64,000 nucleotides of DNA, taken from assembly GCA_017434525.1 (NCBI GenBank), contig JAFRFD010000004.1, positions 36,950-100,949 of the forward strand, read 5' to 3'. Numbering within the stretch: the first letter of the stretch is position 1; the number at the start of each line of letters is the position of its first letter. A program made the translations under genes and the position numbers. A model generated the notes under the pieces. The model was not told the origin of the DNA and ran no database searches. It saw only the letters and a program-made list of their open reading frames with translations. This DNA comes from Methanobrevibacter sp. GTDB taxonomy: Archaea; Methanobacteriota; Methanobacteria; Methanobacteriales; Methanobacteriaceae. This document shows positions 1-7,500 of the stretch, one piece after another.

Positions 1-2
1 TA

Positions 3-764
3 GGTTTTGGTAAATCCGAATTATCCGCTCATAAATTAAGAGCAAAAACCTTCATTGATGATGATGACCTTGAAGACAACATCGAAGGTGAACAATTCCA
101 AACCACATTATTATCTATGATGGGTAACCAAATCGGTGAGGACTTAGAAGCAATCGCATTATACGGTGACACTGACTTGGATTATACTGATCAACCTTTG
201 TATCACACTTACGATGGTTGGATTAAACAATCAACATCCTTCTTAAAATCCAGTGAAGTAGCAACTGGTAACTCAAATGGTGATTTCAATGTCCATGATA
301 ATACTATTGAAGCATTATTTGATGCAATTATTCGTGCTGTACCTGCACGTATCAGACAATCCAAATTAATGAGTAGATTTGCTATTTACGTTCCATATGA
401 AGTAGAAGATGCTTACAGGAACCTTTTAAAATCACGTAACACTGCTCTTGGTGACCAAATGCAAACTGGTGATGCTCCATTAATGTATAAAAAATATCCT
501 ATTAAAGAATCTCCAATCCTTGAGGATGAGGAAGCAAGAGACTTACTGGGTTACGCTCCTGTTGTAGGTGGAACACCTGATCTCTGGAAATGGGGTGTAT
601 ATAAGGATGTTAAAGTGGAACCTTACAGAAAACCTGACATTGAAAGAACTGAGTTCTTCTACAGAACACGTTGTGATGTAAGTCTTGAATGGAATTCCAG
701 TTTCATTACTGCAAAATTAGATCTTGATGAAATTCAATTAATCCAAGACGAAGCTAAAGTATAG
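3..764 (+). CDS. Major capsid protein of a tailed provirus, C-terminal part (5' end outside window)
   Basis: The frame is open from the left edge, so the start lies outside; 253 C-terminal residues are visible. An in-frame ATG at 117 is internal, because the same frame reads upstream without a stop and in the same compositional style. The sequence is a mixed alpha/beta, acidic protein with no membrane segment. It is followed 10 bp later by a small head gene and then by connector, terminator and tail tube genes, which is the slot of the HK97-fold major capsid protein in siphovirus-type head modules. The capsid assignment rests mainly on this gene order and on general sequence style rather than on a diagnostic motif. 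A different coat or decoration protein is the main alternative. Confidence 0.7.
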   Translation, partial: GFGKSELSAHKLRAKTFIDDDDLEDNIEGEQFQTTLLSMMGNQIGEDLEAIALYGDTDLDYTDQPLYHTYDGWIKQSTSFLKSSEVATGNSNGDFNVHDNTIEALFDAIIRAVPARIRQSKLMSRFAIYVPYEVEDAYRNLLKSRNTALGDQMQTGDAPLMYKKYPIKESPILEDEEARDLLGYAPVVGGTPDLWKWGVYKDVKVEPYRKPDIERTEFFYRTRCDVSLEWNSSFITAKLDLDEIQLIQDEAKV

Positions 765-774
765 GTGATTCTGT

Positions 775-1158
775 ATGGCTTTAAAAAAATGGCATGAATT
801 ACCTGTAAACCTTCGCAGATCTGAAAAGGATAGGTGGAATTATCTTGTTGATACTTTGGGTTCTGGAGAGGAAACTCCAGAACCTCAAGAAGATGAATTC
901 ACTCCCATAAGTTATAATTTTATTAGTTATGCTGATGCGGAAGGAGAAACAGAATGGGGTAGAGGTACCGTAGAAACCACTGGTGAAACATCCGGTAATT
1001 ACACTGAAGTAGAAGTGAAAACAAACAGTACAGACCAAAGTTTTGTTGGTCAGAAATTCTTTGTTATTAGTTCTGCTAAAACTGATGGTACCATTTACAC
1101 TGTTTATACTGATGCTGGTAGGACCAGTGCAGGATTCTATATTAGTATAAGTGCATGA
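775..1158 (+). CDS. Small virion protein between capsid and connector genes
   Basis: A 127-residue protein starting at ATG 775 with the ribosome-binding sequence AGGTGA just upstream. The N-terminal 40 residues are charged and proline/glutamate rich. The remaining part (about 45-127) is rich in Ser, Thr, Gly and aromatic residues in a beta-strand-like alternation. I do not recognise a family. Its place directly after the capsid gene and before the head-tail connector suggests a head decoration, fibre or neck-associated structural protein. This role is inferred from position only. Confidence 0.6.
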   Translation: MALKKWHELPVNLRRSEKDRWNYLVDTLGSGEETPEPQEDEFTPISYNFISYADAEGETEWGRGTVETTGETSGNYTEVEVKTNSTDQSFVGQKFFVISSAKTDGTIYTVYTDAGRTSAGFYISISA

Positions 1159-1181
1159 TTTTTTTTAGGAGTATGATTTAG

Positions 1182-1574
1182 ATGTGGATTGATGTAGATG
1201 AAGTAAAACAATTTACTGGAATTAAATCTAAACATTTAAAATTATCATCAGAAGATGATGATAAATTAGATGAAATACTTACAAAATGGATTTCCCAATC
1301 TGAAGATTTAATTAAATCATACACCAACAACGATTTCAAAAATGAAGTTCCAGATTCAGTAAAAAATGTCTGCCTAAGACTAACCGCAAACATGGTAGCC
1401 CTAGCAATCGAAAGAAGAGACACACCAAGAACAATAGTCACAGACTGGGGCACAAGAGTTTCATCATCAAAAATCTTCACAGAAGACCTAAAAGAAGATT
1501 TAACTCCATTTGTAAAAGAAACCAGTTATAAAAGTGACAAAGTCTCATTCTACGCAATAACAGGAGATGACTAA
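1182..1574 (+). CDS. Head-tail connector (adaptor) protein, HK97 gp6-like
   Basis: A 130-residue, mostly helical protein beginning at ATG 1182 with AGGAG about 10 nt upstream. Length, helical character and position after the capsid gene fit the gp6/gp15 adaptor family, which forms a ring under the portal during head completion. The N-terminal part resembles the usual WIDVDEVKQFTG-type opening followed by long amphipathic helices. It is followed 6 bp later by a gp10-like gene and a tail terminator, the normal order of head completion proteins. Family membership is inferred from length, predicted secondary structure and order; no catalytic motif exists for this family. Confidence 0.65.
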   Translation: MWIDVDEVKQFTGIKSKHLKLSSEDDDKLDEILTKWISQSEDLIKSYTNNDFKNEVPDSVKNVCLRLTANMVALAIERRDTPRTIVTDWGTRVSSSKIFTEDLKEDLTPFVKETSYKSDKVSFYAITGDD

Positions 1575-1580
1575 AAAAAT

Positions 1581-2021
1581 ATGGTGACTGTAAAAATAAC
1601 CGTTGATGAATCCAAACTGACTAACATCAGCGAACAAATCCCAAAAATCAAAGAAAAAGGATTGGACTTATCCGGTCAGTACATGATTAACAGGTTACAA
1701 AAAAACAGTCCCGTAGACCATGGTGTATTGAAAGGATGGTTTGTATTTGAACGTACCCCTGGAGAGGAAGTGAAAATCAAATCACCAGCAAACTATGTTA
1801 AATTTGTAAATGATGGTACAGGTATTTACGGACCTCATAAAACACCAATTTACTCCAAACACATAGGAAAACCAATGGCCTTCCAAGTAGGTGGACAAAT
1901 GGTGTACACTCGAATGATAAGAGGGCAAAAACCTCAAAAAATCATAGAAAGAAGCATTGCTGAAGTTGAAGGAAAACTCGGAGGATTATTCATTAAAGCA
2001 GTAAGGAAAGTGTTAAATTGA
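1581..2021 (+). CDS. HK97 gp10-like head closure / minor tail protein
   Basis: A 146-residue basic protein. It contains a segment of the form N-S-P-V-D-H-G-x-L-K-G (about residues 37-47), characteristic of HK97 gp10-type proteins, followed by a 'Y-V-x-F-V-x-x-G-T' segment near 72-81 that is also typical of that family. It sits between the connector and the tail terminator, as gp10-type proteins do, and acts at the head-tail joint of the particle. Its stop overlaps the TTG start of the next gene by 4 bp (TTGA), which indicates translational coupling. Confidence 0.75.
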   Translation: MVTVKITVDESKLTNISEQIPKIKEKGLDLSGQYMINRLQKNSPVDHGVLKGWFVFERTPGEEVKIKSPANYVKFVNDGTGIYGPHKTPIYSKHIGKPMAFQVGGQMVYTRMIRGQKPQKIIERSIAEVEGKLGGLFIKAVRKVLN

Positions 2022-2506
2022 ATATTGGCGAACGGATTGAAAATATACTTGAAATTGTCCAGGATTGTCTTGAACATGAAAGACAAGAAAATGGACTATT
2101 AGAAAATGTGAAAGACATCATCACAGTATACAACAATGAATATGGTGTGGATACTCCAGGGATATGGATAGTTCAACATCCAGTCACAGCTGACAGTGAT
2201 GATAATCTCAGTCAAGAATTAACATTAAAATCTACAATAGAATTCGTCTGTATTGAATATGACCCAGACCCTGAAACTGCTGAAAAATTAGCAAGAAACC
2301 TAGCCGAAAAAGTAGCAATCAGTATTAAAAAGAATTATCGCAGACTCCAATATGAAAAATTCAATGATAGAATCATTCATAATGTAAAATTCAATTCATT
2401 ACTCCCTGTAGGAGAAATAAACGTTGAAAATAAAAGAGAAAAAATCCCAGTCACAGGTTTAATCTTAGAGTTTTTATTTGATGTCGATTGGGAAAATTAT
2501 TGTTAA
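2018..2506 (+). CDS. Tail terminator / tail completion protein
   Basis: A 162-residue protein starting at TTG 2018, which overlaps the stop of the preceding gene. It is acidic at the N-terminus and has a mixed alpha/beta pattern with a central helix of the type T-A-E-K-L-A-R-N-L-A. Length and position just before the tail tube gene fit a tail terminator (gpU or gp17-like), the ring that ends tail tube polymerisation and docks to the head. There is no diagnostic motif, so this is assigned by gene order and general architecture. Confidence 0.6.
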   Translation: MNIGERIENILEIVQDCLEHERQENGLLENVKDIITVYNNEYGVDTPGIWIVQHPVTADSDDNLSQELTLKSTIEFVCIEYDPDPETAEKLARNLAEKVAISIKKNYRRLQYEKFNDRIIHNVKFNSLLPVGEINVENKREKIPVTGLILEFLFDVDWENYC

Positions 2507-2534
2507 AAAAAAATTAGTTAAAAGGTGAAAAATT

Positions 2535-3623
2535 ATGGCAAGAGGATTTGGATTAACCCTTAATGATCCGTATTATAACTCAGATTTTGACATCGATACA
2601 GTAGACATCGATGACATCGAGGTAGATTGGTTTCAAAAAATGCCTGAAGTAAATTTTGAATTAGGTGACGAACCAGAAACCGATGATGGAGGAAGCCGTA
2701 GTGATGTTGTAGCATGGGCAAGTGCAGCAAAACCATCTGGTTCAACAAGTGCAAAAGTAGATCTGCAAAGAATCACATGGTATTTATTCGGATTTTTAGA
2801 TCACTACCTTCATACAGCTGGAGAAAATGGTTTACATATTCATGAATTCTGGGGAGGCGAAAACCATGAACTACCTACATTCGCCGGACTTGCAATGTAT
2901 GATGCATTAAAACTCGCTGTATTCGGCTTAATCGTTGATGGATTCAAACTAGAAGTATCCGATGGTGCAATGGATGTTAACATTGACTGGTTATATGGAA
3001 ACGAAACCTACGACATCCTCGGTGAAAATGAAGACTTTGAAGAACCAGCAGAATTAATTGACAGTAGAATTCCAGTTAGATTCTACGATGTTCACGTTTA
3101 CTTGAACAAAGATACTCAAGGTAACTGGTTAAAACCAGGTTCCACACAAACAAGCTGGAGCATGGAAGGAAACAACAACCATGATCAAGATGGAACATTA
3201 GGACTGGGTTCACGTTTCCCACAGGAAAGACCTCAAGCAGGAAAAAGAAACATTAGTTTATCACTTGCAACCACATTAAGCAGAAGATCATATAAAGATG
3301 TGATGGATGCAAGATATGGTAAAGTTGACGCAAAATCTCCTGACAAATGTAGAATTCTTAAAATCCCAATGAGATTAGTGGTAATTCAATGTGAAAATCC
3401 AGATCAACAATTAATCATTGAATTCCCAGAATGCACACTCAAATCTGAATTCGATTTAAAAGGTGCTGACAGAGTAGAAGCAACATTAAATCTCCAAACT
3501 CTCGGAAACGGTGAGGTAACCCTTGCTGATGAAACTACAAAAGTAAACACTGACATGTATGTTAAATTAATCAACAAAGTCCCTGAAATGGGCTCTGTTG
3601 AGGAAGTTGATGATTCTCCCTGA
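2535..3623 (+). CDS. Major tail tube protein
   Basis: A 362-residue protein with ATG 2535 and AAGGTGA upstream. It lies between the tail terminator and the tail assembly chaperone pair, the position of the tail tube protein in siphoviruses. The sequence is beta-rich and acidic and has no signal peptide or membrane segment. At 362 residues it is longer than many bacterial tube proteins. The zero-frame ends with Pro-stop, read from CCC TGA at 3618-3623. The overlapping +1 frame continues into an Ig-like domain, so part of the product is probably extended to about 447 residues by programmed +1 frameshifting (see the next feature and the findings). The tail tube call is by order, length and the Ig-extension pattern. 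Confidence 0.75.
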   Translation: MARGFGLTLNDPYYNSDFDIDTVDIDDIEVDWFQKMPEVNFELGDEPETDDGGSRSDVVAWASAAKPSGSTSAKVDLQRITWYLFGFLDHYLHTAGENGLHIHEFWGGENHELPTFAGLAMYDALKLAVFGLIVDGFKLEVSDGAMDVNIDWLYGNETYDILGENEDFEEPAELIDSRIPVRFYDVHVYLNKDTQGNWLKPGSTQTSWSMEGNNNHDQDGTLGLGSRFPQERPQAGKRNISLSLATTLSRRSYKDVMDARYGKVDAKSPDKCRILKIPMRLVVIQCENPDQQLIIEFPECTLKSEFDLKGADRVEATLNLQTLGNGEVTLADETTKVNTDMYVKLINKVPEMGSVEEVDDSP

Positions 3624-3879
3624 AACCGAGGAGAATCCTGAAACTACCAATTTAAGTGTAACTGTAACTGACGGAACAAATCCAGTTGAAGGCGCAAACG
3701 TAAGCATAGAGGAAATAACATCAACTACTGGAAGTGCTGGAGGATGCACATTACAAAACGTACCAACCGGAAGTCAAACAATACACGTAACAGCTACCGG
3801 ATACACAGATTACACAGACACAATAACAGTATCAAGTCAAGATAATACAATCACAATAACATTAGAGGAGGCACAATAG
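3571..3879 (+). CDS. Ig-like / carboxypeptidase-regulatory-like domain frame, probable +1 frameshift extension of tail tube protein
   Basis: The frame is open from 3571 to the stop ending at 3879 and overlaps the end of the tail tube gene in the +1 frame. From 3622 it encodes 85 residues rich in Thr and Val with the pattern 'G-x-N-P-V-E-G-A-x-V-x-I ... G-x-A-G-G-x-x-L-x-N-V-P ... G-Y-x-D-Y'. That is a typical surface-exposed Ig-like or CarboxypepD_reg beta-sandwich. Slippage of the peptidyl-tRNA from CCC to CCU at 3618-3621 would join it to the tube protein. The alternative is separate initiation at ATG 3610, which has GAGG six bases upstream (3600-3603). Ig domains added to bacteriophage tube proteins by frameshifting are an established pattern. 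Confidence 0.75.
   Translation, partial: STKSLKWALLRKLMILPETEENPETTNLSVTVTDGTNPVEGANVSIEEITSTTGSAGGCTLQNVPTGSQTIHVTATGYTDYTDTITVSSQDNTITITLEEAQ
3618..3623 (+). promoter_or_regulatory. Candidate +1 programmed frameshift site CCC-TGA
   Basis: The last sense codon of the tail tube gene is CCC and its stop is TGA. A +1 slip places the proline tRNA on CCT and opens the Ig-domain frame with GAA at 3622. A rare-type proline codon followed by a weak stop is a classical +1 slippery context, and the same CCC-TGA arrangement is, as I recall, used in Listeria phage PSA structural genes. No mass or ribosome data are available here, so use of the site is inferred. Confidence 0.6.
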
Positions 3880-3881
3880 TT

Positions 3882-4331
3882 ATGGTTTTAACAGCAGACG
3901 ATATTTTAAACGGAATTGAAGAATACAAAGAGGTACAACTAGAATCATTAGGAGACTCAATGTATCTCAGACCATTATCTAAAGGTGAATGGGAAAAAGT
4001 AAACAGTATTCGTCAAGAAGCTCTCGGAGATTACACTACAAATGAAACTGCAAAATCCCTCTCCAGGAACCAAAGGATTTCTAATATCCAATCACAATTA
4101 AAATTCAACATCAAAGAAAACGGAGATGCAGAATTCAAAGCTCAAACAGAAGCTATTTTCATGAGTTTAGATAATCCTGGTTATGAAAAACAAACTCCAA
4201 GAGAAAAAATTAAAAAATTCAAACCAGATCTCTTTGATGAGTTATACGAAAAAGTAAAAGAAATATCAGGAATCTCCGATGATGCAATTGTAGATTTGGA
4301 AGATGAAATAGATAACTTTCCTGAAGACTGA
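3882..4331 (+). CDS. Tail assembly chaperone (gpG-like)
   Basis: A 149-residue acidic, helical protein starting at ATG 3882 behind a strong GGAGG. It lies immediately before the tape measure gene, separated from it only by a second short frame and a terminator-like hairpin, which is the conserved place of the tail assembly chaperone. The N-terminus (ADDILNGIEEYKEVQLESLG) leads into a beta strand 'M-Y-L-R-P-L' and then long helices, as in phage tail chaperones that recognise a cytosolic target or tape measure. The stop TGA (4329-4331) lies inside an overlapping +1 frame that continues to 4509, matching the G/GT organisation. Confidence 0.75.
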   Translation: MVLTADDILNGIEEYKEVQLESLGDSMYLRPLSKGEWEKVNSIRQEALGDYTTNETAKSLSRNQRISNIQSQLKFNIKENGDAEFKAQTEAIFMSLDNPGYEKQTPREKIKKFKPDLFDELYEKVKEISGISDDAIVDLEDEIDNFPED

Positions 4332-4509
4332 CGAAGCACAGGAAATCATTCTACTTGATTATCGAGGCTATCCTTTAGCAGCAACACAACAAGAATTAAC
4401 ATATGCTCAAAGATTGTTCATCTTAAAAGGAAGAGCAAAACTGGACAAAGAGATAGCTGAAGCGGAAGAAAAAGAAATGAAAAAACATCGTAGGAAAATG
4501 AAATACTAA
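4312..4509 (+). CDS. Second frame of tail assembly chaperone (T part of G-T fusion)
   Basis: After the zero-frame stop at 4329-4331 another frame runs open from 4312 (preceded by a TAG at 4309) to TAA at 4507-4509. It encodes about 62 residues ending in a strongly basic helix rich in Lys and Arg. It has no ATG, GTG or TTG near its beginning; the first such codon is about 33 codons in. Separate initiation is therefore unlikely and entry by frameshift from the upstream chaperone is expected. The best +1 slip candidate is TTT-C at 4317-4320 (Phe tRNA moving from UUU to UUC), giving a product of about 208 residues. A -2 shift would reach the same frame. Confidence 0.7.
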   Translation: MTFLKTDEAQEIILLDYRGYPLAATQQELTYAQRLFILKGRAKLDKEIAEAEEKEMKKHRRKMKY

Positions 4510-4510
4510 G

Positions 4511-4554
4511 AGAGGAGCATGCTAATAGAGTTTTAGTGTGCTCCTCTTTTTTTT
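4511..4554 (+). terminator. Hairpin with T-run between tail chaperone and tape measure genes
   Basis: GAGGAGCA at 4512-4519 pairs with TGCTCCTC at 4539-4546, with a 19-nt loop, and eight T residues follow (4547-4554). This has the form of an intrinsic terminator or attenuator. It would lower expression of the tape measure gene and everything downstream relative to the abundant capsid and tube proteins. Function in an archaeal host is inferred; archaeal termination depends mainly on the T-run. Confidence 0.6.
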
Positions 4555-4597
4555 ATTCAAAAAAAATACATGGTGAAAAGGAGGTGGACAAAGTAAA

Positions 4598-7500
4598 ATG
4601 GGATTAATAGAAACAATAAAAATCATCCTCCAAGCTGAAGACCAAGCAGACAAAGTGTTTAAAGATAATGAACAAAATGTAAAACGGTTTGGTGATGCTG
4701 CAAAACAAGCTAATGACAAAGCAGCACGTGCAAGTCAAAGTTACATTCAAAAAGTAGAAGAAACTAAAAAGAAACTCCCTGAAATAACTAAACAATTAAA
4801 TGATGTTGGACAAAATGGTTCAAAATCATTTAATCAATTATCAAAATCTCAGCAAGACAGTATTGTTAAATTTAATATGCTTGACAAAGAAACTCAAGAA
4901 GTTTTGCAACAAATGAGTAGAATGAAAGGGTTATCTTCAGATTTGGTACCTGGAGCCTCTAAAGCATTACAAGAATTCAATAGTTTAGAGAATATTACTC
5001 AAACCTGGGCAGGAAGTATTGAATATTCTAAATCAAAAGTAGAGTTGCTTGGAACTTCAACTGATAGTTTGAAAGGTAAAATCCAAGTTGTAGGTAATGC
5101 GATACCTCAATATTTAGGCTCTAAATGGGATGGGTTAAAATCTAAAGTCTCAAGTTTCGGAGGATTCATAAAATCTAACCTTTCAAGTGCATTACAAACA
5201 GTTAAATCTAAAATTGAGAATTTAGGTAATGCTTTTAGTGGATTGGGAGGAGTAATATCTTCTGTAGTTGGAGGAATAGGCTTAAAAGAATTAGGAGATA
5301 TGACTATTGGTGCTTCAATTACTCGTGATAGGGTTCATTCATTATCATATGCTCTTTTAGGTGCAGGCCAAAGTATGAACTCCTTTGACAAAGGACTTTG
5401 GGCTAAAATGGATAATGATACAAATAAATATCTTGTTTCTTTGGATCAACTCTCACAATCCATGTCAGTTGTAAAACAAATGACTAATGCAAGTGCAGAT
5501 GTTATGGAAAACAAATTTGAACCAATCCTTTTAGACATTGGCCAAAGAGCTATTCTTATGGGTAAAGAAGGTGATGAGGCCATGAGTGTTATGCAAGCTG
5601 CGGGTAAAGGTTTAAATGGTGAATTTGAAATGCTTAAGGAAAATTTTGGTATTTCTAAAGAAAAGCTTGAAAAAATGGGATGGGATGGTTCTGCTCAGGA
5701 TATTGATGGTTATACTACTGCATTACAAAACGCATTAGCTGAAAGTGGTGATGTTTCCGAGATGATGGATACTACTTATGGTAAGTTAACAAGTTTAAAG
5801 AAAATGTGGAGTGTCGCTGGTAGAAGTCTTGGTGATGAATTTAAACCATATCTTGACAGTGCGTTATCATCTCTTTTAAGTTTCCTTGATGCAAATAATG
5901 ATGGAGCATTAGATCAGGGAGGTAAAAAATGGTTGCAGTATGCATATGGTGCTATGGCTGTTGCTTCTGGTTTTGCTACTATGGCTCCGAGTATTAGTCC
6001 TGCTTTACAAGTATTGGATAATCTTGCTGGTAAAACTAAAACGGCATTACAATTTTTAGGTTTGATGGAAGCTGAAGAGGGAGCTTTAACATTGGCTACT
6101 TTAAAAGAAACAATTGCAGCAAAAGCCAATACCATTGCCAAAGCTGCAGGAGGCGCTGCTGCTGTAACTGCGACTGGTGCAAATGCAGGTTTAACTGCGA
6201 GTTTATGGGCAATGACAACCGCATTATTAGCAAACCCTATTACTTGGGTAGTTATTGCATTGATTGCTTTAGCCGCAGCAGTATATGAAGTAGGTAAATA
6301 TTTCGGATGGTGGAAAGATATTCCAGGCATGTTAAGTGCTGTTTGGAGTGGTATAAACAGATTGTGGAGTGCATTTATAAATCATCCAGATGTTCAAGCA
6401 GCTCTTAAAGAGATTGGAAGCGGTTTATCTTGGTTAGGTGGCAAGATAATGGGTGCTATTGGATATGTTTTAAAATTCTTTAATGTCACTGTAGGTGATG
6501 GAAAATGGGATATCATTAGTACATTGATTCATGGCGTTGGTGATGCATGGAACAATCTTAAAAGCACTGTCGGATGGGTTGTTGGTGTTTTCAAGAATAT
6601 CCATAATGCTTTTAATACTGTTATGACCGTCTTAGGCCCATTTGGAAGTGCGTTATTGTCAATGTTAGGTCCAGTTGGGGCAACAGTTGCTGCACTTAGA
6701 AGTGTAGTATGTATACTTCTCGGTTGTAGTCCAGGCATTGTTCCGGCATTACAGAAAGTTCAGGAAGTATTTTCTACTGTTTGGAATGCTATTGCTGGTT
6801 TTATTGGTGGAGTGATTTCCTCTATCGTATCAGCAATTCAACCGATTATTGATATCCTATCATCAATTGCTACCTTTTATTTATCTGCATTTTTATATGC
6901 CTGGCAAACTGTTGTTATGGTATTTAATATTGTTATTGCCACTGTAAATCAAATTATTAACATATTTAGCATGTTTTTATCTGGTCAAATTAACTTGCAA
7001 ACAATGTTGTCTATGATTTGGTCTACCTTATCTCAGATGTTTGCTTTGGTATTAACTACTATAATTTCTAGAGTATCTAGTTTTGCAAGTAGTTTGATAT
7101 CTAAAGCGTTGGCTGCGGGTAGAGGCTTTGTGAATAATATTATTAATTTCGTAAGTACATTGCCTGGTCGGTTTGCTGCTTATTTGACTGATGTGATTTA
7201 TAGGATTGCTAGTGCAGGTGCTAGTTGGGTTTCTACTGGAATTAGTAAAGCTTCTGCATTAGTTTCAGGTGTGATTAATCAAGTAAGTCAATTACCTGGT
7301 AAAGTTTACACTGAATTCATGAATATTGGATCACGTATTATGCAGGCAGGTAGTGATTTAGTTAAAAAAGCTACAGAAATTGGTAAAAATATTGTAAATG
7401 GTTTATTAAATGCAATGGGTATTCACAGTCCAGGTATTATTCAGGAAAGTGTTGTTACTGAATTTACTAATATGATTGGTCGTGTAGCAAACAAAGTTAA

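Noticed and set aside
5914..6330. 138-codon minus-strand frame in the tape measure gene
   Set aside because: It overlaps a hydrophobic coding stretch of the tape measure protein; low-complexity Ala/Val content reflects the reverse strand of that region.
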